DNA of 64,000 bases, from the NCBI RefSeq assembly GCF_001695855.1, contig NZ_MBSS01000045.1, forward strand, positions 124,001 through 188,000, given 5' to 3'. This DNA is from Ensifer sp. LC163 (GTDB lineage: Bacteria; Pseudomonadota; Alphaproteobacteria; Rhizobiales; Rhizobiaceae). The notes under the pieces were generated by a model that saw nothing but the letters and a program-made list of their open reading frames with translations, had not been told where the DNA came from and searched no databases. The position numbers and the translations under genes were made by a program. Shown here piece after piece: positions 55,957 to 64,000 of the stretch. Numbering within the stretch: position 1 is the stretch's first letter; every line of letters starts with the position of its first letter.

Positions 55957-57090
55957 CTAGCCGAAGAACATCGAAATGTCGTTCCAGGTCGCAAAAACCA
56001 TGAGCATGAGCACCATGGCAAAGCCGATCCGATAAGCGACATCCTGCGCGGCAGCTCCAACCGGCTTTCCGCGCAAGGCCTCAACCGCATAGAACATCAG
56101 GTGGCCGCCATCAAGCACCGGAACGGGCATGAGGTTAAGCAATCCTATGGAAACTGACAGGACAGCTGCAAGCTGCAGCACGGCAGCCACACCCAGCGTC
56201 GCCATTTGGCCCGAAGCCTGGGCGACACGAATAGGACCGCCCAGCTGATCCGCCTTCATACGCCCCGTTACCAGATTCGCCAGATAGTCGAATGTGCCGG
56301 TGACGATGTGCCAGCTTTGCAGCGCACCCTGCCCGATGGCTTCGATCGGCCCGTAGGTAACAAGACGGAAATTGCCGGCATCCTGGTCGGTGACGATACC
56401 GATGATTCCGACCTCCATCTTGTTGCCGAACTGGTCCGATATTTCGGTCCGTTCGGGTACCATGGGAAGATCCAGAAATGCACCGTCACGCTCGATCCGG
56501 ATCTTGATCTCCAGCTCTGGCCGAACGCTCACATAGCGGCGCACATCGTCGAAGGTCGCGACCGGCGTTCCGTCAATGGCGATCAGCCGATCACGCGGAA
56601 GAATGCCAGCCTTGTCGGCAGCACTGTTCTCCTTCACCTGAGCGACGACCGGGTCCGCCACCGAACGTCCGTAAACGGCGAAGAGAACGGCAAAAATGGC
56701 GATGGCAAGGATGAAGTTGGCGATCGGGCCCGCGGCAACTGTCGCCGCACGCTTCCACAGCTTGGCCCCCAGGAAGGTTCGCGACCGTTCTTCGGGCGAG
56801 ATCGCCTCCAGCCGCTTGTAATCCGGCGTGCTGGCCGCGTCTTCATCGCCATAGAACTTGACGTAGCCGCCAAGCGGTACGGCGCAGAATTTCCACCGGG
56901 TGCCACGCTTATCGGTCCATCCGAGCAGTTCCGGCCCGAAACCGACCGAGAATGCAAGGATCCGAATGCCCGACCAGCGGCCAACGAGGTAGTGTCCCAT
57001 TTCGTGCACGAAGACCAAAAGGGTCAGCACCAACAGGAAGGGAACGATGTAACCGGTCACGAATTGCAGGGCATCAAGCAGATACGACAT
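55957..57090 (-). CDS. rseP: site-2 protease RseP (MmpA-type RIP metalloprotease)
   Basis: An intramembrane zinc protease that cleaves anti-sigma factors, signal peptides or cell-cycle proteins. A 377-aa protein with four helices: HExxH is HEMGH at about residues 29-33, a PDZ domain lies near 130-210 (NSAADKAGILPRDRLIAIDG), and the third zinc ligand is in NLMPVPVLDGGHLMFYAVE. In Caulobacter the orthologue MmpA degrades PodJ remnants. It lies between cdsA and bamA. Confidence 0.96.
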   Translation of the reverse strand: MSYLLDALQFVTGYIVPFLLVLTLLVFVHEMGHYLVGRWSGIRILAFSVGFGPELLGWTDKRGTRWKFCAVPLGGYVKFYGDEDAASTPDYKRLEAISPEERSRTFLGAKLWKRAATVAAGPIANFILAIAIFAVLFAVYGRSVADPVVAQVKENSAADKAGILPRDRLIAIDGTPVATFDDVRRYVSVRPELEIKIRIERDGAFLDLPMVPERTEISDQFGNKMEVGIIGIVTDQDAGNFRLVTYGPIEAIGQGALQSWHIVTGTFDYLANLVTGRMKADQLGGPIRVAQASGQMATLGVAAVLQLAAVLSVSIGLLNLMPVPVLDGGHLMFYAVEALRGKPVGAAAQDVAYRIGFAMVLMLMVFATWNDISMFFG

Positions 57091-57119
57091 GAGTTTTCCT
57101 TAAGTGCCTGCCGGCAGCA

Positions 57120-57953
57120 TTACAGGCCGAGGAGGACCGACCCAAAGGCGATCTGACGCCCCTCGCTGAGGATATACTGTACCAGGACCAAGACCAGCGT
57201 GGCGATGCAGGCGAATATCAGACCATCGACCCGATCCATGACCCCACCATGCCCAGGAATGAGATGGCTCGAATCCTTGACGCCAAATCGGCGCTTTATG
57301 AAGGATTCGAAGAGGTCTCCGATCTGGCTCGCGACGGAGAGAACCAGCGCCACCGCTGGGACACGCAGATCTTGCAGCGGAAAATATGCCATAAAAACGG
57401 CAGTGCCTGCCAAAATACCTGAAATCGTCCCGCCAATGGCGCCCGACCAGGTCTTGCCGGGCGAAATACGCGGCGCGAGCTTGGGTCCCCCGATCGCTCG
57501 GCCAACGAAGTAGGCAAGAATATCGGTTCCCCAAACGACCGCGAAGACGAACAAGGTCGCAATCAGGCCGGCCTGATCAATCCCGCGCAGGGCCGCCAGC
57601 GAGATGCCGGTCAATCCTGCGTAGACGATGCCGCCAGGCAACCACCAGCTGCCCTTCTTGAGCGATACCCAAAGCACTGCGACAACGACGGCAATGAGCA
57701 GGGCCGGCAGACTGTAGCCAATGTAACCGAGAAGAATGAGCGCCGCGATTGTCGCCAGCGACAGCCAACCGAAAGCGTTTCCCTGAAAATCGCGTTCCGG
57801 AAGACCGGTAATCGTCGACCATTCGTAATAGACGAGCAGCGCGATCAGAACCGAAAGCAGCTGGAAGGCCAAGCCACCGAACCAGGTCGCACCGAGGGCT
57901 ACCGCCGCGAGCACCACTCCCGAAGCGATGCGAAGCTTGAGTTCTGTTTGCAT
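57120..57953 (-). CDS. cdsA: phosphatidate cytidylyltransferase
   Basis: Makes CDP-diacylglycerol for all phospholipids. A 277-aa protein with about eight helices; the C-terminal signature SQIGDLFESFIKRRFGVKDS and HLIPGHGGVMDRVDGLIFA are diagnostic. Its ATG overlaps the uppS stop by 1 bp (TAATG), indicating coupling. Confidence 0.96.
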   Translation of the reverse strand: MQTELKLRIASGVVLAAVALGATWFGGLAFQLLSVLIALLVYYEWSTITGLPERDFQGNAFGWLSLATIAALILLGYIGYSLPALLIAVVVAVLWVSLKKGSWWLPGGIVYAGLTGISLAALRGIDQAGLIATLFVFAVVWGTDILAYFVGRAIGGPKLAPRISPGKTWSGAIGGTISGILAGTAVFMAYFPLQDLRVPAVALVLSVASQIGDLFESFIKRRFGVKDSSHLIPGHGGVMDRVDGLIFACIATLVLVLVQYILSEGRQIAFGSVLLGL

Positions 57954-58696
57954 TACGAACCAACCGCTAACGTCGGCTGCGCCAGACCGCCGAAGCGACG
58001 CTCGCGGCAGGCGAATTTCTCGAGCGCCGACAGAAACGTCTCACGCGTGAAGTCTGGCCAAAGCTCCGGAACGAACAGCAGTTCCGAATAGGCGCCCTGC
58101 CAAAGAAGAAAGTTTGAAAGCCGCTCCTCGCCGCTGGTGCGAAGAATGAGATCCGGATCGGGAATACCCGCCGTATCGAGCGATGCGGCGATGCGTTCCG
58201 GCGTGATGTCCTCTGGCCGCAGACGGCCCTCGGCGACATCGGTTGCCAGGCGCCGCATGGCGCGCGTCAGCTCGTCACGCGCACCGTAGTTGAAGGCGAT
58301 CACCAGCGTGATGCCGGTGTTCGCACTCGTCGTCTCCTCGGCCTCGATCAGTAGCGGCAGGATATCGCCGCGCAGATTCGATCGCTCCCCGATGATCCGG
58401 ATGCGAACATTCTCGCGGTGCAAATCGGCAAGATCACGGCGAATGAAGGCTTTGAGCAAGCCCATCAGATCCGTCACCTCGGCCTGCGGCCTGTTCCAGT
58501 TTTCGGACGAGAACGCAAAAAGCGTGAGGTAGCGGACACCCGCTTCGGCTGCCGTCTTCACCGCATCACGCACCGCTTCAACACCTTTGCGGTGTCCCAT
58601 CGTGCGCGGCAGTCCGCGCGCGTTCGCCCAGCGCCCGTTGCCATCCATGATGATGGCAACGTGTTCCGGAACGGTGATCGGGATGAGTTTTTGCAT
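57953..58696 (-). CDS. uppS: undecaprenyl diphosphate synthase (cis-prenyltransferase)
   Basis: Builds the C55 lipid carrier for peptidoglycan and polysaccharides. A 247-aa protein: [20 protein letters not shown] (about residues 12-31, catalytic Asp), [11 protein letters not shown] and [18 protein letters not shown]. It lies between frr and cdsA in the common frr-uppS-cdsA order. Confidence 0.96.
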   Translation of the reverse strand: MQKLIPITVPEHVAIIMDGNGRWANARGLPRTMGHRKGVEAVRDAVKTAAEAGVRYLTLFAFSSENWNRPQAEVTDLMGLLKAFIRRDLADLHRENVRIRIIGERSNLRGDILPLLIEAEETTSANTGITLVIAFNYGARDELTRAMRRLATDVAEGRLRPEDITPERIAASLDTAGIPDPDLILRTSGEERLSNFLLWQGAYSELLFVPELWPDFTRETFLSALEKFACRERRFGGLAQPTLAVGS

Positions 58697-58734
58697 AAGG
58701 CGTCCGCGAAAGGAGACTCAGGATCAAGAGCAGA

Positions 58735-59295
58735 TCAGACCTGCATGATTTCCTTTTCCTTATCGGCGAGCAAGCGGTCGATATCGGAAATCGTTTCATC
58801 GGTCATCTTTTGCACCCGCTCGGACTGAGCACGGCTGATATCCTGCCCGATGTCGCCATCCTTTTCGGCTTTTTTCAGGTCGTCCATGCCATCACGGCGA
58901 ACGTGGCGGACGGCGACCTTGGCCTTTTCGGCATAGTCGTGCGCAACCTTGACCAGCGACTTGCGGCGCTCTTCGTTGAGTTCCGGCAGCGGAATGCGCA
59001 AATTCTGGCCGTCGATGATCGGGTTCAGGCCGAGGTTCGATTCGCGGATGCCGCGATCGACGGCGCCGACCATCTGCTTGTCCCAGACCGAAACGGACAG
59101 CATGCGCGGTTCCGGCACGGTGATGTTTGCCACCTGATTGAGCGGAACGCGCGAGCCGTAAGCTTCAACGGTCACCGGGTCGAGAACATTTGCCGACGCG
59201 CGGCCGGTGCGCAGCGATGCAATATCGCTCTTGAATGCGGAGATCGCGCCGTCCATGCGACGCTTCAGTTCCTTCAGGTCTACACCTTCACTCAT
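58735..59295 (-). CDS. frr: ribosome recycling factor
   Basis: Splits post-termination ribosomes with EF-G. A 186-aa helical protein: [20 protein letters not shown] (about residues 28-47) and [20 protein letters not shown] are diagnostic. It lies between pyrH and uppS. Confidence 0.98.
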   Translation of the reverse strand: MSEGVDLKELKRRMDGAISAFKSDIASLRTGRASANVLDPVTVEAYGSRVPLNQVANITVPEPRMLSVSVWDKQMVGAVDRGIRESNLGLNPIIDGQNLRIPLPELNEERRKSLVKVAHDYAEKAKVAVRHVRRDGMDDLKKAEKDGDIGQDISRAQSERVQKMTDETISDIDRLLADKEKEIMQV

Positions 59296-59347
59296 GGTTG
59301 GAAACTCCCGTTCTGTCTTTCATCCGCAGATAGCCGTCTTGCAGCTC

Positions 59348-60070
59348 TTAATTGTCTGTGACGATGGTGGCGCGGCCGCCACCGGTCAATATTTCGGTGA
59401 AGCCGCCCTTTTCGTGGATCGAGAAGACCACGATCGGAATGGCGTTCTCGCGCGCGAGCGCCACTGCCGCCACGTCCATCACCGCGAGGCCCTTTTCCAG
59501 GACCGCACTGTGGGTCAGGCGGTCGAAGCGCGTGGCCGTCGGATCCTTCTTCGGATCGGCTGAATAGATGCCGTCGACCTGTGTACCCTTGAAGATCGCC
59601 TGAGCGCCCATTTCGGCTGCGCGCAGGGCGGCTGCAGAATCGGTCGTGAAGAACGGATTGCCCGTCCCGCCTGCAAAGATCACCACGCGTCCGAGCGACA
59701 GATGGTGGAGCGTTGCACGCTGCGAGAAGCTCTCGCAGATTTCCGGCATCGCGATTGCCGAGAGCACCACGGTGTCGATGTCGAGCTTGCGCAGAGACGT
59801 CGCCAGGGCGAGCGCGTTGATGACGGTTGCCAGCATGCCCATGTGGTCGCCGGTCACCCGGTCGCCGCCCTTGGAGGCAACGGCGACGCCGCGGAAGATG
59901 TTGCCGCCGCCGACGACGACGCCCACTTCGACGCCCATGGCGCGTGCTTCGGCAATATCGGCGGCAATGCGGTCGGCAACCGCCACATCGATGCCGAAGC
60001 CCTGGCTTCCCATCAGGGCTTCACCGGAAGCTTTGAGTAGAACACGCTTGTAGATTGGCTCGGCCGGCAT
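59348..60070 (-). CDS. pyrH: UMP kinase
   Basis: Phosphorylates UMP to UDP. A 240-aa amino-acid-kinase-fold enzyme: KRVLLKASGEALMGSQGFGI (about residues 8-27), VVVGGGNIFRG and IFAGGTGNPFFTTDSAAALR. Two adjacent ATGs exist; the second (60070) has the better spacing to AGGAG. It lies 52 bp upstream of frr. Confidence 0.97.
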   Translation of the reverse strand: MPAEPIYKRVLLKASGEALMGSQGFGIDVAVADRIAADIAEARAMGVEVGVVVGGGNIFRGVAVASKGGDRVTGDHMGMLATVINALALATSLRKLDIDTVVLSAIAMPEICESFSQRATLHHLSLGRVVIFAGGTGNPFFTTDSAAALRAAEMGAQAIFKGTQVDGIYSADPKKDPTATRFDRLTHSAVLEKGLAVMDVAAVALARENAIPIVVFSIHEKGGFTEILTGGGRATIVTDN

Positions 60071-60207
60071 CATCGCTCCTGAACAGATCGGTACGCGTGC
60101 ACGCGAAAAGGCGCGCTGCGTATAAGGACATATTGCGCTACCCGGTTTCAACCGCTGCGGAGCATTTTCCGGCGGGTCCGGCGCATTGACGAAGCCGGAT
60201 ACACGAA

Positions 60208-60233
60208 GGGCACCGCGTTGTCACGCGATGCCC
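60208..60233 (-). terminator. possible terminator or attenuator after tsf
   Basis: Ten-bp stem GGGCACCGCG/CGCGATGCCC with one mismatch and loop TTGTCA, between tsf and pyrH. The following minus-strand sequence is only weakly T-rich, so termination may be partial. Confidence 0.45.
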
Positions 60234-60261
60234 CACGGTTTTCCAAACAAGGGTGAAGAAA

Positions 60262-61185
60262 TCAGCCCTTGGCGACAGCCGCAACTTCGGCTGCAAAGTC
60301 CGATTCTTCCTTCTCGACGCCTTCGCCGAGCAGAAGACGCGCCATGCCGGTCACTTCGATCGGGGCGCCAGCGAGCTTTTCAGCATCCTTGACGGCCTGG
60401 CCGACGGTGATTTCCGGGTTCATGACGAAGGCCTGCGACAGCAGGGCGACCTCTTCGAAGAACTTGCGCATACGGCCTTCGACCATCTTTTCGATGATGT
60501 TGTCCGGCTTGCCCGAAGCGCGCGACTGTTCGATGAACACGTTGCGCTCGCGCTCGGCGACAGCGGCGTCGACTTCGTCGGCGCGGATTGCCAGCGGGTT
60601 GGTGGCGGCAATGTGCATGGCGATCTGGCGACCGACCGAGAACAGAACTTCCTTGTCACCAACCGACTTCAGCGCGACGAGAACGCCGAGCTTGCCGATG
60701 CCGTCGCCGGCAGCGTTGTGGATGTAGGTGGCAACGACGCCGTCTTCGACCTTGAGCAGGGCTGCGCGGCGAAGCGTCATGTTCTCGCCGATCGTGGCGA
60801 TCGCGTCCTTGATCGTGTCGTCGACCGACTTGCCGGTTGCCGGGTAGTTGGCGTTTGCAATGGCTTCGACAGAACCGTCGGTACCGAGCGCGACGTTGGC
60901 AACGCCACGAACGAGCTCCTGGAAGGCTTCGTTGCGGGCAACGAAGTCGGTCTCGGAGTTGATTTCGACGACAACGGCCTTGACGCCGCCGCTGACAATA
61001 CCGATGAGGCCTTCAGCAGCCGTGCGGCCCGACTTCTTGTCGGCCTTGGCGATGCCCTTGGCACGCAGCCAGTCGATCGCAGCTTCCATGTCGCCGTTGG
61101 TTTCGGCGAGAGCCTTCTTGCAATCCATCATGCCTGCGCCGGTCTTTTCGCGCAGTTCCTTCACCATTGCTGCAGTTACACTCAT
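60262..61185 (-). CDS. tsf: translation elongation factor Ts
   Basis: Nucleotide-exchange factor for EF-Tu. A 307-aa protein: the N-terminal UBA-like domain [20 protein letters not shown] (about residues 7-26), then [20 protein letters not shown]. The ATG at 61185 has GAGG upstream; the upstream open frame overlaps the rpsB terminator region and is not coding. It follows rpsB, as usual. Confidence 0.98.
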   Translation of the reverse strand: MSVTAAMVKELREKTGAGMMDCKKALAETNGDMEAAIDWLRAKGIAKADKKSGRTAAEGLIGIVSGGVKAVVVEINSETDFVARNEAFQELVRGVANVALGTDGSVEAIANANYPATGKSVDDTIKDAIATIGENMTLRRAALLKVEDGVVATYIHNAAGDGIGKLGVLVALKSVGDKEVLFSVGRQIAMHIAATNPLAIRADEVDAAVAERERNVFIEQSRASGKPDNIIEKMVEGRMRKFFEEVALLSQAFVMNPEITVGQAVKDAEKLAGAPIEVTGMARLLLGEGVEKEESDFAAEVAAVAKG

Positions 61186-61351
61186 CTTTTTGCCTCTTTG
61201 TCTGTTTGGCTGGCGCGCTGCCCGCAAGTGGCGCGGCACCAGGAGGTGTGGCAGGGGAATGGCTTGCGTATGTGACACCGTGATGAACGCGCCCACCGCT
61301 GTCGTGTCCGGGGCGCGGATCGCCGGCCCAAGCCGCTTCATCCCTCGCTGA

Positions 61352-61391
61352 AAAGAACAAGGCCGTTCAGACTTTTCATCACAAACGGCCT
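61352..61391 (-). terminator. rpsB-tsf intergenic terminator/attenuator
   Basis: On the minus strand AGGCCGTT and AACGGCCT form an 8-bp stem with a 16-base loop, followed by TGTTCTTTT. It sits 52 bp beyond the rpsB stop and probably sets the rpsB to tsf ratio. Confidence 0.75.
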
Positions 61392-61442
61392 CGCCCCGAC
61401 ATTAGATTGGTGCGGCGGTCCGATGCCCGCCGCGCCGTCCGA

Positions 61443-62210
61443 TCAGGCTTCGGAGGCTTCGTCGAGCGCCGGCTCGACCATAGCTTCAGCCGATGCGCCG
61501 AGATCGCGGCCCGATGCGCCCTGCTGACGGGCAATGCCGTCGATGGCGGCACGAGCGATGAGATCGCAGTAAAGAGCGATCGCACGCGAAGCGTCGTCGT
61601 TGCCCGGGATCGGGTAGTCGATCTGGTCCGGATCGCAGTTGGAGTCGATAACCGCAACAACCGGGATGCCAAGGCGCTTGGCTTCGTCGATTGCGATCGA
61701 TTCCTTGTTGGTGTCGATGATGAACATCAGGTCCGGTGTGCCGCCCATATCGCGGATACCACCGAGAGCGCGGTTCAGCTTTTCGCGTTCGCGCTCGAGG
61801 TTCAGACGCTCCTTCTTCGTGAAGCCGGAAGCTTCCGAAGCGAGGATTTCGTCGAGCTTGCGCAGGCGCTGGATCGAGTTCGAAATCGTCTTCCAGTTGG
61901 TCATCATGCCGCCGAGCCAGCGAGCGTTGACGTAGTACTGGGCCGAACGCTTGGCAGCGTCAGCAATGATTTCCGAAGCCTGGCGCTTGGTGCCGACGAA
62001 CAGGACGCGGCCGCCGTTGGCGACGGTGTCGCTAACGATCTGCAGGGCGCGCGACAGCATCGGAACGGTCTGTGCGAGGTCGATGATGTGAACGTTGTTA
62101 CGATCGCCGAAGATGTAGGGCTTCATCTTCGGGTTCCAGCGGTGCGTCTGGTGGCCGAAGTGAACACCAGCTTCAAGCAGCTGGCGCATGCTAAAATCAG
62201 GCAATGCCAT
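61443..62210 (-). CDS. rpsB: 30S ribosomal protein S2
   Basis: A 255-aa protein: [20 protein letters not shown] opens the protein, followed by [20 protein letters not shown] and [13 protein letters not shown]. The acidic C-terminal extension is typical of alphaproteobacterial S2. The ATG at 62210 has GGAG upstream. It is first in the rpsB-tsf-pyrH-frr cluster; the 180-bp gap to eipB should carry its promoter. Confidence 0.98.
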   Translation of the reverse strand: MALPDFSMRQLLEAGVHFGHQTHRWNPKMKPYIFGDRNNVHIIDLAQTVPMLSRALQIVSDTVANGGRVLFVGTKRQASEIIADAAKRSAQYYVNARWLGGMMTNWKTISNSIQRLRKLDEILASEASGFTKKERLNLEREREKLNRALGGIRDMGGTPDLMFIIDTNKESIAIDEAKRLGIPVVAVIDSNCDPDQIDYPIPGNDDASRAIALYCDLIARAAIDGIARQQGASGRDLGASAEAMVEPALDEASEA

Positions 62211-62390
62211 GCCTTTTCTCCTTTTCCGGTTGAACCTCCGCGAGACGTCGAGCTCATCTTTCGAAAAGCCCACCGGCGGAACGAACCGGATTTCTCCCGG
62301 AACATCCCATGCCTCACGTGTGGAATGGGCAGCCCCTTACCGGCAACTGCCCGACAAATCAAGACTTGAAGTCTGTTTTTGTCATATCGA

Positions 62391-63218
62391 CTACTTGCAT
62401 TCTTCCGATTTGAAGACTTCGAGATCCGCGAGCTTGCCGCTCAGCACGAAGTCGCCGTAGTCCATCGTCAGGTCGCGGGTGATGCCGTTTTCGTAGAGTT
62501 TGAACGACATGCGATAGATCGGCAGCGCGTCGCCACCCTTGTCGTCGTTGAAGTAGGAGATGGTGACCGGCCAATAATTCTCTGCGCCGAGCTTGCCGGC
62601 CTTGCCCGCATCCGGCTCATCGGGCGTCGGCTTGCGCGACTTGCCGACGAAGGTCGAGGTGATCAGCGTCTTGTCACCCGAATCGGAGCCATCGAAGATC
62701 CGTGCCTCGAAGAAGCTCTCACCTTTCTTGGCGCGATCGATGACTTCGACCATGTGCTCGGTCGGAAACCGGCTTGCCGCCAGCTCGACCTCACGCTTGT
62801 CCGGCGCAGTCAGCTCGACCTTGACGCCGGTCTTGTCGTCATGGGCCGTGCCGCGCACTTCCTTGTCGAGTTTTTCGTCGGTGAAGGAGCGGGTCAGAAA
62901 ACGGAAGTTGCCCGTCTTCAGATCCTCGTAGGTGGTTGTCTGCTGGTCGGTCATGCGCGTCTCTTCGCCGGTATTAACCTGCGTCACGAAGCGGAAGCTG
63001 ACCGTATATCCCTCGCAAGCCGATCCGTTGAACTCGTAGACCATGCGGCCGTACATGCCGGAAATGCCCGAGCGGTCGGAAGCATCCTTGAGCTCGAGAT
63101 CGTAGACGGCTCGATGCGGCACGAGGACACTTGCGCTTGCCGCATCGATGCCCGCAACCGTCATAACAGCGAAGCAGGCGCTGCCCAAACTTGCGAGACC
63201 GAAGCCTTTACGAAACAT
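62391..63218 (-). CDS. eipB: EipB-like periplasmic envelope-integrity protein (DUF1849)
   Basis: A 275-aa exported protein: the signal peptide ends about residue 29 (GIDAASA), followed by VLVPHRAVYDLELKDASDRS and NGSACEGYTVSFRFVTQ. The two mature-region cysteines (in SACEGY and at the C-terminal SEECK) match the disulfide pair described for Brucella EipB, a beta-spiral envelope-integrity protein. The ATG at 63218 has AGGAGG 7 nt upstream. Confidence 0.88.
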   Translation of the reverse strand: MFRKGFGLASLGSACFAVMTVAGIDAASASVLVPHRAVYDLELKDASDRSGISGMYGRMVYEFNGSACEGYTVSFRFVTQVNTGEETRMTDQQTTTYEDLKTGNFRFLTRSFTDEKLDKEVRGTAHDDKTGVKVELTAPDKREVELAASRFPTEHMVEVIDRAKKGESFFEARIFDGSDSGDKTLITSTFVGKSRKPTPDEPDAGKAGKLGAENYWPVTISYFNDDKGGDALPIYRMSFKLYENGITRDLTMDYGDFVLSGKLADLEVFKSEECK

Positions 63219-63363
63219 CCGTTTCCTCCTGTTGGACTCGCCGGCAATGCTATAAACAAGCTTTCGGCAGAAGCGAGGCGTCACCACATTTAAATGCCAG
63301 CGCCCCGCAGCGATCCGGTCTGAATGCCGGATTTTAACACAAAAGACAACAACGGAGCTTTCC

Positions 63364-63831
63364 ATGTCCGCAGAGATCGAAACGCGCCTCAAGGACCTCG
63401 GCGTCACCCTTCCCCAGGCAGCAGCCCCGGCGGCGAACTACGTGCCCTACGTCATCAGCGGCTCGATGCTCTACATCTCCGGACAGCTGCCGATGGAAGG
63501 CGGAAAGATCGCCGTCACCGGGCATGTGGGCAAGGACGTTGACGTCGCGGGCGCCCAGCGCGCCGCCGAACTCTGCGCCATCAATATTCTCGCACAGGCC
63601 AAATCCGCGCTTGGCGGCGACCTCGGCCGTATTCGCCGGCTGGTCAAGATCAACGGCTTCGTCGCCTCCACGCCCGAATTCATTGAACAGCACCTCGTGC
63701 TCAATGGTGCCTCCAACCTTCTGGCCAACGTCCTTGGTGACGCCGGCAAGCACGCGCGCGCTGCCGTCGGCATGGCCGCCCTGCCCTTCAATGCCGCCGT
63801 CGAGATCGACGCGGTCATCGAGATCGCTTGA
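63364..63831 (+). CDS. RidA/YjgF family protein
   Basis: A 155-aa protein of the RidA-like group with longer N-terminus; members deaminate reactive enamine/imine intermediates. GSMLYISGQLPMEGGKIAVT (about residues 33-52) and the C-terminal RAAVGMAALPFNAAVEIDAV are family blocks. The ATG has GGAG 7 nt upstream. The next gene starts 13 bp after the stop, so the two are probably co-transcribed. Confidence 0.9.
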   Translation: MSAEIETRLKDLGVTLPQAAAPAANYVPYVISGSMLYISGQLPMEGGKIAVTGHVGKDVDVAGAQRAAELCAINILAQAKSALGGDLGRIRRLVKINGFVASTPEFIEQHLVLNGASNLLANVLGDAGKHARAAVGMAALPFNAAVEIDAVIEIA

Positions 63832-63844
63832 TCGGGTGCCGGGC

Positions 63845-64000
63845 ATGACGGATATTTCCTGGCTGAAGGCTCAGCCGATCGCCCATCGCGGCTATCACGA
63901 CATGAACAAGCAGGTGTGGGAAAATACACTTTCGGCGTTTTCCCGCGCGCTCGATGCCGGCTTTGCGATCGAATGCGATCTGCAATACACCGCCGACAGC
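63845..64000 (+). CDS. glycerophosphodiester phosphodiesterase family protein, truncated by the window edge
   Basis: Only the first 52 codons are visible. IAHRGYHDM and ENTLSAFSRALDAGFAIECD are the hallmark GDPD motifs (catalytic His-Arg-Gly and ENT). The reading frame is open to the window end. It lies 13 bp after the RidA-like gene. Confidence 0.88.
   Translation, partial: MTDISWLKAQPIAHRGYHDMNKQVWENTLSAFSRALDAGFAIECDLQYTADS

Overview
The window looks like ordinary core chromosome from a Rhizobiaceae alphaproteobacterium, most likely Sinorhizobium/Ensifer. The pointers are: a 268-aa ExoR (the periplasmic regulator of succinoglycan and motility described in S. meliloti); SecD and SecF fused in one protein; PopZ, EipB and LpxI; long Lys/Ala-rich tails on trigger factor and TatB; and three-hairpin anti-Shine-Dalgarno sRNAs next to tig, as described for the rhizobial alpha-r14 (NfeR1) family. 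No phage, integrase, transposase or CRISPR array was found. Identities come from reading the proteins; no database search was run.

Layout. 1-3.7 kb (minus strand): trigger factor, tRNA-Leu(UAG), and a DUF2157/GDYXXLXY membrane pair. 3.7-5.4 kb (plus): a non-coding-rich stretch with two tandem sRNA genes, six CCTCCTCCC loops in all, and two 47-aa DUF1127 proteins. 5.4-7.5 kb: trmFO and a convergent unknown gene. 7.6-11.9 kb (minus): yajC-secDF followed by homologues of the mitochondrial complex I assembly factors NDUFAF3 (Mth938-like) and NDUFAF6 (squalene/phytoene synthase fold). 12.1-24.2 kb (minus except one ATPase): nagZ-scpA-scpB, an orphan ABC ATPase, tatABC, serS, surE, pcm, an unknown gene and an NlpD-like amidase activator. 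24.2-30.5 kb: a palindromic intergenic repeat, a 974-aa SPOR protein, argS and dgt.

30.7-36.1 kb: erpA, cls, xth, exoR and a FadL-like porin, the last flanked by two roughly 450-bp non-coding gaps. 36.5-47.3 kb (minus): valS, popZ, tolC, a second Pcm-like methyltransferase, exbD, exbB and a short ComEC. gltA (plus) is convergent with the long envelope and translation cluster read right to left: rpsB-tsf-pyrH-frr-uppS-cdsA-rseP-bamA-lpxD-fabZ-lpxA-lpxI-lpxB. eipB, ridA and a truncated glycerophosphodiester phosphodiesterase close the window.

Functionally the window is about envelope building and protein traffic: Sec (SecDF/YajC), Tat, BamA, lipid A, undecaprenyl-phosphate and CDP-diacylglycerol synthesis, cardiolipin, peptidoglycan recycling and division, with ribosome-linked genes mixed in. 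The least ordinary locus is the tandem sRNA/DUF1127 region at 3.8-5.4 kb.
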